Part shown: positions 20,919 through 31,624 of the stretch, in pieces | Numbering within the stretch: the stretch's first letter is position 1 | Layout: each line of letters starts with the position of its first letter | Assembly: GCA_029204225.1 (NCBI GenBank) | Contig: CM055102.1 | Location: forward strand, 14,967,708-15,031,707 | From: Diphasiastrum complanatum | Lineage: Eukaryota; Streptophyta; Lycopodiopsida; Lycopodiales; Lycopodiaceae | Direction: 5' to 3' | DNA length: 64,000 bases | Notes under the pieces: model-generated | What the model was told of the DNA's origin: nothing | Databases searched by the model: none | What the model saw: the letters and a program-made list of their open reading frames with translations, nothing else | Position numbers and translations under genes: made by a program

Positions 20919-22268
20919 AGCTGCTAATATGGGAAGGTGTGGTGTTTGATTTGCTATCCTTCGTGCTATTGATCATCCCGATCTCAGATTCATCTGATGA
21001 TGGGTTCCAAAGTGATTGGATCTTGCTTATACAGTAGGATGCAGTCTGGATCTCTAAGGATCTGATCAATCTGATCGGCAGGAAGTGAATTTTAGGCTTT
21101 TTATGATGGTTTTTCCTTGGTAACTTTTTACTCCTTGCACTGATTGACCTGATATTTTGACAGTAGCTGGATCTGATGTAGATCTTTCCACTGATCTAGT
21201 CTGCGAGGGTTCTCTTGTGCGAGGGTTGGTTATGCAAGGGTTCTTTAGCTATTTTTGCAGGTAAAAACTTGATATCTTTCAGATCTCTGGGAAATAACTC
21301 TCGCAAGGCTCACAGTAGCTGGATCTAAGTTAGATCTCACTATAGAAATCTCTACAAGAGTTAACTCTCGCAAGAAGTGAAAATTTCACTGTCTGCGAGG
21401 GTCCAAAACTATTTTTTTGACTTGATCTTCACACTAACTCTCGTAGGCTTCATCATTGATGTCAATTGACATTCTGAATCGATTGAGAGGGTCTGCGAGA
21501 GTTCTTACTAGAAGGATTTGTTGGATCTTCACTTTTTAGTGTTTTTTTTGCACTTAAATCCAATTTGCTCACTGGAATCAAACTAACTCTCGCAAGCTCT
21601 TCTATGTCCTGGTCTCACTAAGATGGAACTTCAAAATCCTCTACGAGAGTTCTTGACCACTGGAACTGAAAATTTTGCTGTCTATGAGGGTTCACTGGTA
21701 CTTTCCTATCTTTTTTTTCACTAGGAACTCTTGCAAAGGCACCTAGACATCAAACTATCTCTCGCAAGCTTCTTTGTGTCCGGGTCTCACTGAGATGGAA
21801 CTTTAGAGGGCTCTACGAGAGTTCTTATGAAGATTTGAATTTTTTTGGATTTTTTCAAGGGTTTTTTTAATTTTTTTATGATTTTTCTCTGGTTTCACAA
21901 TCTGCTTGAAACTAGCTCTCGCAGGCTTCTATGCAGGTCTGGGACAGTACCCTGGAGCTGCTGCCAGTCATGCAAGGGTTAATTCTCACTGATTCTGGAG
22001 ATATAAAAATCTGATGAGATTTTGGGCTCTTTTTCCCTCCAAAATGCATATTGGTGTGTTTTTTTGGCTGGTTGGTTTGGGCTTTAAGCCCTTAGAGGCT
22101 GTTCAGGGCCTCCTCTACCCTCTCACACCTCCTTCGCTAGCTGTGAATAGTCCAAACACAAAAAAAATTACAGAAAACTTACTCAAAACACCCAAAAATC
22201 TACCTAAAACTACTCTAAAAAGCAAGAAAATAGCTAAAATGTAGGTAAACTAGTAAGTGGAAACCTAT
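20919..22268 (-). other. Leader of gypsy A
   Basis: Non-coding 1.35 kb between primer site and gag. It contains motif array 2 (21195-21985) and a pyrimidine/T-rich part. It is collinear with the leader of element C (25617-26592) over most of its length. Confidence 0.7.
21195..21985. repeat. CTCTCGCA/TGCGAGGG motif array 2
   Basis: At least fourteen copies of AACTCTCGCA(A/G)G or the reverse complement TGCGAG(A/G)GTT, with point variants (CTACGAGAGTT, ATGCAAGGGTT), alternate over about 800 bp. Spacing is irregular, about 30-70 bp. The order of variants matches array 3. Confidence 0.8.
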
Positions 22269-22285
22269 CCCCATCAACGGCGCCA
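22269..22285 (-). promoter_or_regulatory. Primer-binding site of gypsy A (tRNA-Asp type)
   Basis: The plus strand reads CCCCATCAACGGCGCCA, a near match to the 3' end of plant tRNA-Asp (CCCCGGCAACGGCGCCA). It is one base from the LTR boundary at 22287. Confidence 0.85.
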
Positions 22286-22286
22286 C

Positions 22287-23106
22287 TGTAGGGTCAAAGA
22301 TCTCGCGTAATATAGCCCTCCCGCCTGTCAACAAGGGTTAGATCACTAGATAGGTACCTAACTATGCATAGATGCTATTTTTAGTTAGTTTCCTACTTTC
22401 TCCCTTAACTCTACTCACCACTAACACTACTCTCCCTTAACTCTACTCCTCTACACTAACATTCATCATGATTGTAGGTGAATGAAAGGGGGCGATTAGA
22501 TAAGGTGGAGGGGAAAGAAGATAGAAGAGAGAGATAGAGGGAGGGTGGAGGTTAGCTCAAATGCACATTGTACTTGCTAAAGGAGAAACATAAACTATTG
22601 AAACCAAAAAAGCATGAACTTGAAAGCAATAGAAAACAACAAGAGCAATAGCAAGCATTGAATTGCAAATGAGGATGCTTCTCTTCCAAAATTCGTAGAG
22701 TTTCCTCCTTCTCATTAAGCATGAAAATAGTGTACACATGGTGCCTTTTTATAAAATGGGAAAGGCCCTTGTCCCTCAATTCTATTGTCTAATATTCACA
22801 ATGATCCTATCCATTCATCTTGGACCCAACTTGATCCAAGGGTCCACATAAAGTATATTGGTAATCACAAGATTCATGTGAGTCCCAATTTGGACCCAAC
22901 TCTAAAAAATAATCTCTAAGTTTAAAAATGACTTTGGGCCTCTAGTTTTATTTTAATTCCAAGGCCCAAGTCAAGTTTATTTTATTTACAACTTTACTTG
23001 CGTGCTCATTGGGCCATGGGCTTACGCGCGCAGGATGTCATGCCCTCGCAACACATTTTATTGAATGATTTTATGTATTTACACTTTGTTGGGAATACTC
23101 CCGACA
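22287..23106 (-). mobile_element. LTR1, 5' LTR of gypsy A
   Basis: It runs TGTAGGGTCAAAGATCT ... ACTCCCGACA on the plus strand, so on the coding strand it begins TGTCGGGAG and ends CCCTACA. It is about 820 bp and closely similar to LTR2 (26611-27429) along its whole length. A TATA box (TTTATAAAAAGGC on the minus strand at 22744-22756) lies in the middle. The outer end abuts protease-linker coding text of element C. Confidence 0.9.
22744..22757 (-). promoter_or_regulatory. TATA box in LTR1
   Basis: The minus strand reads TTTATAAAAAGGC, preceded about 30 bp upstream by an ACAATAGAATTGAG word (a degenerate CCAAT). Same layout as in LTR2 and gypsy G. Confidence 0.65.
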
Positions 23107-24250
23107 TTCACCGAGATTGCCGTGACGCACTCATGGTTGCGAATATCAACATCCATTGTAGCTATCGCCTCTTCGGCTAGACCACTCCATCGGATCACCT
23201 GGTTGTAGCGTTGTTTCAACTGATTCTTCTTATTCGCAGGTGCCTTGGGTGGATCGATCCTTGAGACTTTCACCATAGCAGACTTTTGTGGTGGTTGAGC
23301 TGGTACTTTCTTGGTTCCGTAACGATCTGGGTCCATGTGATGTAGGACCTGTCCATTAGTCAGCTCAAGCTCCTTACTATAAGTTAGAGTATGTTGCCAA
23401 TGGACTAGATCATCGTCCACTGGGTTCTCAATAGGCTCCGCTGACAACCATCCTACGTTTATCATATTCACCCCAAATGTGATTGGTGTGTCCATGGTGT
23501 AACATTTGGGTGAAGATGTACTAGGTTCTGGATCTGATTCATATTGACATGCCTGGCAGTCAATAGTTGCTGATGCATCTGTCCACATTACGACATCCGT
23601 CTCTGACTCATAGTGACCTCCCTTGGCTGGCCTTGGGCGATCAATCGTGAGATCTGTCGTGGATGATCCATCATCAACTTTGGGTGCAATAGGTTTCACC
23701 GCCCATGTGGTTGGATCAACCTTTACAGCCTGTTCTCTATTCTTGAAAGTGAGTTTTCACGTACCCTAGTTGTGTACTACTTGCGCAGTCCTTAACCATG
23801 GTCTTTCCAGTAAGACATGGTATGCAGATGGAGATTCAGATATATCCATGACTACAAAAGTAATCACAAACTGCATGTCTGCTATCTTTACAAAGATATC
23901 GACAACTACAACTTTCGGTTTCACACAAGATTGATCTGCCAGCTTGATGGCAAATCTTGCTAGCTTCAACCCTTGTAAATCCCATTTTTCATATAAAGTA
24001 GTGGAGATCAAATTGACACCCGATCCTCCATCTACCACTGCTGCCTCGTCCTCGTATCTCGTGTTTGATGGGCAAAGTGATGTTGTGTTCCTCACTTTCC
24101 CATGTTGTTCCGATGTGGAGGACGTTACTTGTTTCTTCATAGCCCTTACAATATATGGGCTCAAGTGCTACTGGCTCCTCATCTGCTTTGGCCCATTCAA
24201 CTAGAAGACTTTTCGCTTGTGGTGCAATCCACAATAGTTCTCTGAGTGGT
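23107..24250 (-). pseudogene. Gypsy C protease and linker, cut by LTR1
   Basis: The protease active site AAVVDGGSGVNLISTTLYEK is near 24040. It continues FAIKLADQSCVKPKVVVVDI and RPWLRTAQVVHN, a stop, then the linker KPIAPKVDDGSSTTDLTIDR, TIDCQACQYESDPEPSTSSP, HHMDPDRYGTKKVPAQPPQK and KQRYNQVIRWSGLAEEAIAT. It is truncated at 23106 in NHECVTAISVNV where LTR1 begins. Downstream RT and integrase of this copy were not found in the window. Confidence 0.85.
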
Positions 24251-25616
24251 AAACTAACACGGCTTGACAATAAAAGAGTGAGCCTTTCAGTGCATGGTTC
24301 CTCGGGCTCCACCATTTGAAAAGGTGATTCATGTTGGTGCAACCGATCATTTTGATCAGTGCGTAGTGGTCAGCCCGCTTGCGATTCCCGTTCAACGCCA
24401 ACTGGAGGTTTCGTGGGATTAACTCTTTCTTGTTTTTTTCTCCACTTGTGCCTTCTGTACCCAGTGTCTTATTTTCTGGTACTGGCTTCTTTCTTCCCTC
24501 ACATTCGGATATGGCACGGAAGTGGAGGGTTGGTCTTTAGTGACCGATGGTGGTGGTGAGGGAGCCACTTCCTTTCTCTTCTGCGCTCACGTAACAGCTA
24601 ACACATGAGTGTGAAATTGTCGTTCTTCCGATGGCATCCCTGTTGGAACTGCTGGTTGTTGTATTGCAATGAAGTTAAGAGGTGCACTGGTTCCAGGTTT
24701 AAATGGACAATTCCTGTAGTAGTGCCCATAACCGCATTCTCGGCAGACAGATGTATATTGTCCCTTGTAGGGACATTATGCAATTCTGTGTCCTTCGCCG
24801 CATTCGTAGCAGCCGTAATTTCTTCCGTCTTGACACTGAGTTTGAGCTGCATAGGTCGCAACATATTCATTTATGGCAAGATCCATAAATGATTCATCCG
24901 GTCCATACCATTGCTGCTGCTCAGGTTGAGGTGACATTTGCATCTCTGGTTCCGTTGCTGTCAGGTTTACATGGGCCACTTGTTGATTGGCTGGCCCTGG
25001 TGGAGCAGGTAAGGCCATACGATGTGGTTGATTTGGTGCGCCGTACCTTGGTGCCGCGTTGGGTGCCGCTTGATGGTAAAGATAAGAAGTTTGATAAGGA
25101 CTTCTCTTCTGTTGAACGGGCAAAATGTCATATCGTGTGATGTTGCATTGCACAAATGACAGAATCTATGTGTCAGTCTCAGATTTTGCTTTAGGACTAG
25201 ACATTCGTTTGTTGTATGGTTTTGCGTGCACACTGAACACCATACATTTTTCCATCTTGGATACTACAGCTGGTTTGGTTCCGGTTGATGTGGCATTACT
25301 GCTGCAGCTCCTTGTAAGGCCTTTAGTTTCTAGTCAAACTGCACCGTAAGTTGCTCCATCTATTGTTTGTGTAGTTTCGTCATTTGCTCCAACAGTAGTT
25401 TTGTGGATAGAGTAGACGCGGTTGATGATGATGATGCTAATAAGGGAGTAGGAGTGTGGGTGGATGAATATTCGTCGTCAGATCCCTCATCCTCTTCCCT
25501 GATGGCATCTTCCATACCTTCTTGTAGAGTAGCATACTGCTCTCATAATTTCAGTTCTCTTCTGATGCTTTGTGGTAGTCTGGCTAGAAACCACATGATC
25601 ACCGCATGAGGCTCAC
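24251..25616 (-). pseudogene. Gypsy C gag C-terminus with CCHC zinc knuckles
   Basis: The right end (25440-25610) matches the acidic end of gag in element A (about 20300-20480). Further left three CCHC-type knuckles appear: FCHLCNATSHDMTFC, CYECGEGHRIA-stop-C and CRECGYGHYYRNC, separated by a proline/glutamine-rich stretch (APNAAPRYGAPNQPHRMALP). Between knuckles and protease is a linker with APQAKSLLVEWAKADEE and GTTWESEEHNITLP. The capsid itself is gone: at 25616 the gag text joins directly to leader sequence. Confidence 0.8.
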
Positions 25617-26592
25617 AGTAGCTGGATCTAGGTCAGATCTCACTATAGAATTCTCTGCGAGAGTTAACTCTTGCAAGAAGTGAAAATTTCACTGTCTACG
25701 AGGGTTCAAAACCACATTTTTGGCTTGATTTTCACCAAATCTCAAAACTAAATCTCGCAGGCTTCATCACTGATGTAAATTGACATTTTGAATTGATTTA
25801 GAGGGTCTATGAGAGTTCTTACTGGAAGGATTTGCTGGATCTTTACTTTTTAGTGATTTTTTAGACTTAAACTCAATTTTCTACTCACTGGAATCAAACT
25901 AACTCTCGCAAGCTCTTATGTGTCCTGGTTTCTCTGAGATGGAACTTCAGAATCTTTTGCGAGAGTTCTTGACCACTGGATCTGAAAATTTTGCTGTCTG
26001 TGAGGGTTCACTGGTACTTTTCCATCTGTGTTTTCAATAGAAACTCGCATAGGCACTTAGACATCAAACTAACTCTCGCAAGCTTCTATATGTCCTGGTC
26101 TCACTGAGATGGAACTTCAGAGGGCTCTACGAGAGTTCTTATGAAGATTTGAATTTTTTTGAATTTTTTTTCAAGGGTTTTTTGAATTTTTTTATTATTT
26201 TTCTCTGGTTTTTACAATTTGCTTGGAACTAACTCTCGCAGGCTTCTATGCAGGTCTGGGATAGTACCCTGGAGCTACTGCCAGTCATACAAGAGTTAAT
26301 TCACATTGGTTCTGGAGATATAAAAATCTGATGAGATTTTAGGCTCTTTTTCCCTCCAAAAATGTAAATTGGTGTGTTTTTTGGGTTTTTTGGCCGGTTG
26401 ATTTGGGTTTCAAGCCCTTAGAGGCTATTCAGGGCCTCTTCTACCCTCTTACACCTCCTCCACTAGATGTAAATAGTCCAAACACAAAAAAAATATAGAA
26501 AACTAACTCTGAACACCCAAAAATCTACCTAAAACTACTCTAAAAAGCAAGAAAATAGCAAAATGCAACTAAACTAGTTAGTGGAAACCTAT
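25617..26592 (-). other. Leader of gypsy C
   Basis: Non-coding and collinear with the leader of element A from the words GGCTCACAGTAGCTGGATCT onward. It contains motif array 3. About 830 bp of leader plus gag present in element A are deleted at its left edge. Confidence 0.7.
25640..26310. repeat. CTCTCGCA/TGCGAGGG motif array 3
   Basis: About twelve copies of AACTCTCGCA-type and TGCGAGAGTT-type words in alternating orientation, in the same order as array 2 but with independent point changes. Confidence 0.8.
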
Positions 26593-26609
26593 CCCCGGCA
26601 ACGACGCCA
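26593..26609 (-). promoter_or_regulatory. Primer-binding site of gypsy C (tRNA-Asp type)
   Basis: The plus strand reads CCCCGGCAACGACGCCA, one mismatch from the plant tRNA-Asp 3' end. It is one base from the LTR2 boundary. Confidence 0.9.
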
Positions 26610-26610
26610 A

Positions 26611-27429
26611 TGTAGGGTCGAAGATCTTGTGTTGTATAGCCCTCCTGCCTGTCAACAAGGGTTAGATCACTAGATAGGTACCTAACTATGCGTAGATGCT
26701 AATTTTAGTTAGTTTCCTACTTCCTCCCTAACTCTATTCACCACTAACACTACTCTCCCTTAACTCTACTCCTCTACTCTAACATTCATCATGATTTGGG
26801 TGAAGGAAAGGGATAGAAAAGGAGAGAAAGAGAGAAAAGAAGAGAGAAAGAGAGAGAGAGATGAGATGGAGGTTAGCTCAAATGCTCAATGTCATTGCTT
26901 ATGGAAAAACCTTAACTAGCATAACCAAAAAGCAAGGGAAATGAAAATAACAAGCAATCACAACAATAGCATAAGCAAGATTACTTAGCAAATGAGGATG
27001 CTTGAGCTCTCAAAATGGTAGAGTCTCCTCCTCCCTATTAAGCATGAAAATAGTGTACAAATGGTGTCTTTTTATAAAATGGGGAAGGCCCTTGCCACTC
27101 AATCCTATTGGCTTATATTCATATTGATCCTATCCATTCATCTTGGACCCAACTTGATCCAAGGGTCCACAAAAAGTACATTGGAAATCACAAGATTCAT
27201 GTGAGTCCAAAATTGGACCCAACTCTAAAAAGTAAACTCTAAGTTTAGAATTGACTTTGGGCCTCAAGTTTTATTTTGATTACAAAGGGCCCAGGTCTAT
27301 TATTTTATTTACAACTTCACTTGCGTGCTCATTGGGCCATGGGCTTATACACGCATGATGCCATGCCCTCGCAACACATTTTATTGGATGATTTTATTTT
27401 TTTACACTTTACTGGGAATACCCCCAACA
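26611..27429 (-). mobile_element. LTR2, 5' LTR of gypsy C
   Basis: Plus strand TGTAGGGTCGAAGATCT ... ATACCCCCAACA, 819 bp, closely related to LTR1. It has a GA-rich stretch at about 26815-26870 and a minus-strand TATA box (TTTATAAAAAGAC, 27068-27080). Upstream of the TATA box on the coding strand is GCCAATAGGATTGAG. The outer end abuts the protease linker of element E. Confidence 0.9.
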
Positions 27430-27770
27430 ATCGCTCCACTTGATCACCTGATTGTATCTTTGCTTTTGGTAATTTTTCTTTGGTATATGTGCTTTCAGTG
27501 GTGGCATCTTGGAGACTTTAGCATGTTGAGATTTTTGAGGTGGTTGAGCTGGTATTCGTTGAACTCCATAACGCGTAGAATCCATGTGGTGTAGGATTTG
27601 CTCATCTGTCAGCTCAGCTTCCTCGTCATAGGACAATGCATGTTACCAAGGAACTAAATCATCTTCGACAGGTTCCAGAATAGGTTCCGGTGACAGCCAT
27701 GCTACGTTTATCATGTTCATCCCATATGAGATAGGCGTGTCAAGGGTGAATCCTCTCGGTGGTGATTCGC
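27430..27770 (-). pseudogene. Gypsy E protease-RT linker, cut by LTR2
   Basis: The minus strand reads FTLDTPISYGMNMINVAWLS, PEPILEPVEDDLVPW, a stop, LTDEQILHHMDSTRYG and KQRYNQVIKWSD, matching the linker of A and C. It ends at 27430 where LTR2 begins. To the right it joins a segment of opposite orientation at about 27771. Confidence 0.8.
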
Positions 27771-28290
27771 TGGGCGCACAAACTCTTCGGAGAAGAAGAT
27801 GCTATTGTAGATGGAGGATCGGGTGTCAACCTTATCTCCACTACTTTCTATGAGCAATGGAATCTACAAGGCCCGAAAGCTGCCAAGTTCGCCATCAAAC
27901 TGGTTGATCAATCATGTGTGTGGCCGAAGGAGATTGTAGAAGACATTCCAGTCAAGATAGCAGGGGTACAATTTTTTGTTACATTTGTGGTGATGGACAT
28001 TCCTGAAACACCCACTACCTAACGAGTTTTGTTGGGACGACCCTGGTTGCGAATTGCACAAGTAGTTCATGATTGGGGGACTGGCAAAATCACATTTGAG
28101 AACAAAGAGAGGGCAGTAAAGGTGGATCCCTCAACATGGGCGATGAAGCCTGTACCACCCAAAGCTGATGACACTTCTTCCACAACGGATTATAGCATTG
28201 ATCATCCGAAAGCTTCAATGGGTGTTCATTATGATTCACAAATAGATACCGTGTTGTCGATGGTTGCATTGACAACTATTGACTGTATGG
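27771..28290 (+). pseudogene. Gypsy E protease, inverted relative to the rest of the element
   Basis: The plus strand reads GEEDAIVDGGSGVNLISTTF, YEQWNLQGPKAAKFAIKLVD, FFVTFVVMDIPETPTT, a stop, RVLLGRPWLRIAQVVHDWGT and SMVALTTIDCM. This is the protease and early linker, which in element C is encoded on the same strand as its neighbours. Here it lies on the opposite strand between two minus-strand pieces, so about 520 bp has been flipped. Confidence 0.85.
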
Positions 28291-29060
28291 CTGGGCATAC
28301 ATGTCATCCAGATCTAGATTCAGATTGTGCTGCTCACTCTCCCAAGCCGCTCCCACATTCAAAACATTGTTGGCTTCTTCGAAACCAGCACAAAATAATG
28401 GTTCTTTGGAAGGTATGTCTGATTCAATGTTCAACCAGTCTGACAAGACACCCTTTGCTTGAGGTGCAAGTCGAAGGAACTCTCCAATAGAGATGTTCAT
28501 TCTGTTGGATAAGATGCTCGTTAGTAGTTCCGTCCTTGGAGCTTCAGGTTCTGCCATATGGAATGGTTCTTCCCGATGGTGTAGTTGCACGTTCACATCT
28601 GATCTGTGTGATGAACCTTGCGGTGCGTTCGCTTGTTGATCTCTTTCTGGTGCAGTGTCTTGAGGAGCTGTCGGTTGATATGCAGCTTGAGTAGCTTCCT
28701 CCGCTTGTGCTTCTTGTATCCAATGCTTGATATTCTGGTATCGTCTTTGTTCATCCTTCACATTCGAATAAGGTAATCTCGCTCCTCCTGATGTTGAAGG
28801 TTGATCAGCTGGCACTGATACAGAGTGCGGTGATGATGGAGCTACATCCTTGCGCTTTTGTGCTTCCGTAACAACTAACACTGGAACGTAACAATAGGGA
28901 AGTCTCCTTGGTATAGTTGAGTGTGGAGTTGTGCTTGGGCCTGTTGATTGAACTGCAATCCAATTCAATGGTGCTGGCTCTCAATGGAAAATTCTTGTAG
29001 TTCGTCCTTCACCATTGCAGCCACCAAGAAATTCACGCACATATTTGAATGATCACACTA
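28291..29060 (-). pseudogene. Gypsy E gag C-terminus and pre-protease region
   Basis: The minus strand reads LNWIAVQSTGPSTTPHSTIP, VKDEQRRYQNIKHWIQEAQA, HHREEPFHMAEPEAPRTELL, LRLAPQAKGVLSDWLNIE and GAAWESEQHNLNLDLDD. This matches element C between its last zinc knuckle and the protease. A decayed knuckle lies near 29020. The left end stops at DDMYA, where the flipped protease segment starts. Confidence 0.8.
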
Positions 29061-29135
29061 TTGCATCATCATGAAGAACCCTTCAAGATGACTGAACCAG
29101 AAGCACCGCATCCGCAAGCATGAATCTATTTGACA
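29061..29135 (+). pseudogene. Short plus-strand copy of the gypsy pre-protease region
   Basis: The plus strand reads HHHEEPFKMTEPEAPHPQA, clearly homologous to HHREEPFHMAEPEAP encoded on the minus strand at about 28530-28600. It is a second small inverted piece flanking element E. Confidence 0.65.
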
Positions 29136-29335
29136 ATGAAATGAAGTAAGCATTCAACATACACAACCTAGGTTATTGGAACTTTGATAGATTAGTCATG
29201 TAGGAAATACAGTCTAAATGCAGATAGAGGCACATTCTTTTTAAGACAATACTCTGTGATAACATAGTCAAAGAACAATACAATTGCACTATGAACGACC
29301 GATTGATCGCGATGAATTGATAATTCAGCTAACCG

Positions 29336-29805
29336 AGCAACTGATAAGTTGCTGGATATATACACATGGCTAACTAGTTAAAAGAATGGTTAATATGTAG
29401 TTTACAACTAGGTTAAGACATTATGTGCTATTGGTAGTCGCCATCAGACAATATTTGATTTTGTCCGATAGTGACGTGTGTACTTGTTGATTCGTCAAAT
29501 TGCAGCCGATTGTTCGAGGAAGGCCGAATAAGAGAATTTGCCCAGATGGTCTAGGATGACCGACCAATCGGGTATGGCCGAACAATCCATGACCGAACAA
29601 TCGGGTATGGCTGAACAATCCATGATAGCCGAATAAGAGAAGATGGCCAACAAAGAAGAGATGGCCGAACTATTGGGTAACATTGTCACCAATTTCTTTG
29701 TATTTTTGCAGAGTATGCGATTGTACAAATATTCACAACAACTTAATGAATGGATCTAGATTAGCAGAGAATAGGGATGGAGAGGATAAAAATTCAACAA
29801 AAGGC
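29336..29805 (+). repeat. Dispersed repeat R, copy 2
   Basis: Matches 1785-2145 in inverted orientation (see copy 1). It carries an internal 33-bp tandem duplication at 29566-29625 that is absent from copy 1. Its right edge interrupts the pre-integrase region of copia H. Confidence 0.7.
29566..29625. repeat. 33-bp tandem duplication inside repeat R
   Basis: Two near-identical units starting at 29566 and 29599, each beginning AATCGGGTATGGC(C/T)GAACA. The second unit is incomplete at its end. Confidence 0.85.
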
Positions 29806-29811
29806 ATCAAG

Positions 29812-30815
29812 CTTGAACAATCTACCAAATCTTATGCCTCTTGCAATGATCTTGACATCCCTCTTTATGTTACATACATTTGTGGTGAACTCCACAAGAA
29901 AACCATTGTCAAAGCAATTGGCCTACACTAAGCAAAGTGATGCTAGGAGTGTAAAGCACTCTTGATCTTTTCTGAAGATCCCAAGCACAAAGTTATAGAT
30001 CCTAGTCCTTCTACCTTATAAGCACAATTATTTGCTATAAAAATTGACTTAATAGGACCATCATAAGGTGAGAAAGCTGAGAAGTACTCCCTTTTGCTTG
30101 TCATGTGGGAGCTAGCCCCATTATCAGTCCACCAATGGTCTTCTCCCTTCATGCTTCCCCCTTTGCATTTGGATTTGCTTTTTCTCTTGAGGTAAAGTCA
30201 TCTCCATCATTGAGGTAAAGATTCTCCAATCTTGCTTTGATATGTGCTCTCCTACTTTCCTCAACCATGAGGACTCCTTGGAGATCTTCAAGGGAGGGCA
30301 AGTTGCCCATGATTGCATAGCTTTGCACCAAGTTAGCAAAATACACACTTAGTCCATTCAAAATCAATTGAACGATCTCACTCTCATTAAAAGGGTCTCC
30401 TATGTAAGCAAGTTTATTGTTCAAGTATTTAACTCTCAACACATATGAATGCCCACTCTCACCTTTTGCTTGGAAACATTGAAGAACTTGGTTCTTCAAG
30501 GAGATCAATCTCGAAGTGTTCTTAGATTCATATATATTTTGAAGAGTTTCCATGCTTCAAGCCAAGGTGCAAGCACCTAACTCCTTAAGAAGCTCATTAG
30601 CTACATTCATCTTGATACAATGTAGAGCAATCCTGCACCTCTTCTTGTATCAAGTAACTTTCTTGAGGATGAATAGGCTCATCCTATTCACCATTTAGAA
30701 TGTCCATTAAGTCTTGTAAAACAGGAGCATAATCAATTCTTATCTTCCAAATAGAGTAGTTTAAAACATTCAATCTTTTATATGGATCCAAGAGATATGC
30801 ACTTATGGAAGCCAT
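29812..30815 (-). pseudogene. Ty1/copia gag-protease remnant (element H)
   Basis: From an ATG at 30815 the minus strand reads MASISAYLLDPYKRLNVLNY and SIWKIRIDYAPVLQDLMDIL (copia gag N-terminus), followed by stops and shifts. Next come METLQNIYESKNTSRLISLK and ILNGLSVYFANLVQSYAIMG (capsid). The protease has WWTDNGASSHMTSKREYFSA, with the catalytic aspartate kept. The last piece is pre-integrase text (NIKRDVKIIARGIRFGRLFK) ending at the repeat R junction near 29812. No knuckle was found between gag and protease. A primer site and LTR start lie upstream at 31610-31625. Confidence 0.85.
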
Positions 30816-31609
30816 CTCTATCTAATAAAGAGCTTGATCACAAAAAATAGATGCAAAATAGAAGTGACTCAAATCTAGCTACCCCACTATCTAGGGACTT
30901 GAGAAAGCTTAAAAATTAACCTCTCAACAAGATCCTACCTAATCTGAAGCTGAATCAAATCTATTTGAAACAAGAGAATTGAAAACTAGCCTAAATTGAG
31001 ATGGAAACGAGATCTAGAATTGCCTCTTCCTTGATCTCGGCTTCACAAGGTGCTTGGATCAGCCTAATCTGAATCAAATGGAATCAATTGCACGTAAATG
31101 CCACTAAAAAATATCCCTATGAAATCATATTCAACCACTAAACAACTACTAATCTAAACTATTCCATCAATTCAAGCGAATTTGAACACAATTTTGGTTA
31201 CAATTGTATTCTAGGATGAGAACTCTACAAAATCCTTAGACTAACCCTAAATGACACTTTCTAAGACTTAAATAAGTCTAAGAATTATCTGCTAAAACCC
31301 CAAGAATGTTGATCTAACTTCTTATTGAGTGATTGAAAGTTATCCTTTGTGATAGACTCTACAAGCCGAGTCACATCTAGTAGAAGAAATCATGAAACTT
31401 GCTGATTTTGATCAAATTGATAAGAGATGATTATAGCTCGGTCTTTTGAAAATGATTCCTCTGCTAGTCACTCCCTTTCAATCTCTCTTCACTCAATTCT
31501 TAAAAAATTGAAGGCACTAACCATAGACTAGATAGCAATGTAAGCTACAATTGCATCAAAATCTATGATCTAAATTGCTAGTAGCATGACCCATAGCTCA
31601 TTTCTTGGT
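30816..31609 (-). other. Leader of copia H
   Basis: Non-coding stretch between primer site and gag start. No motif array or gene was seen. Confidence 0.5.
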
Positions 31610-31624
31610 TTGGCTCTAATACCA
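31610..31624 (-). promoter_or_regulatory. Primer-binding site of copia H (tRNA-iMet type)
   Basis: The minus strand reads TGGTATTAGAGCCAA, one base from the usual iMet-type site, directly beside the LTR start TGTTAAAATAAG at 31625. Confidence 0.75.

Larger units (their letters stand above)
16393..23106 (-). mobile_element. Ty3/gypsy element A (5' LTR to polypurine tract, 3' LTR missing)
   Basis: Minus-strand order from right to left: LTR1 (23106-22287), tRNA-Asp primer site, 1.35-kb leader, gag, protease plus long linker, RT-RNase H, integrase, polypurine-like tract at 16393-16410. The 3' LTR is absent. Frames are broken by stops and frameshifts throughout. The tRNA-Asp primer and the FLDD form of the RT active site fit the Athila-like side of plant Ty3/gypsy better than chromoviruses. 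It seems to lie inserted in element C at 23106/23107. Confidence 0.8.

Noticed and set aside
22014-22244. 76-codon open frame in the gypsy A leader
   Set aside because: The equivalent leader of gypsy C does not preserve it, and its composition follows the leader sequence.
21195-26310. CRISPR-like array from regularly recurring CTCTCGCA words
   Set aside because: Motifs are short, occur in both orientations, have irregular spacing, and sit in a plant retrotransposon leader.
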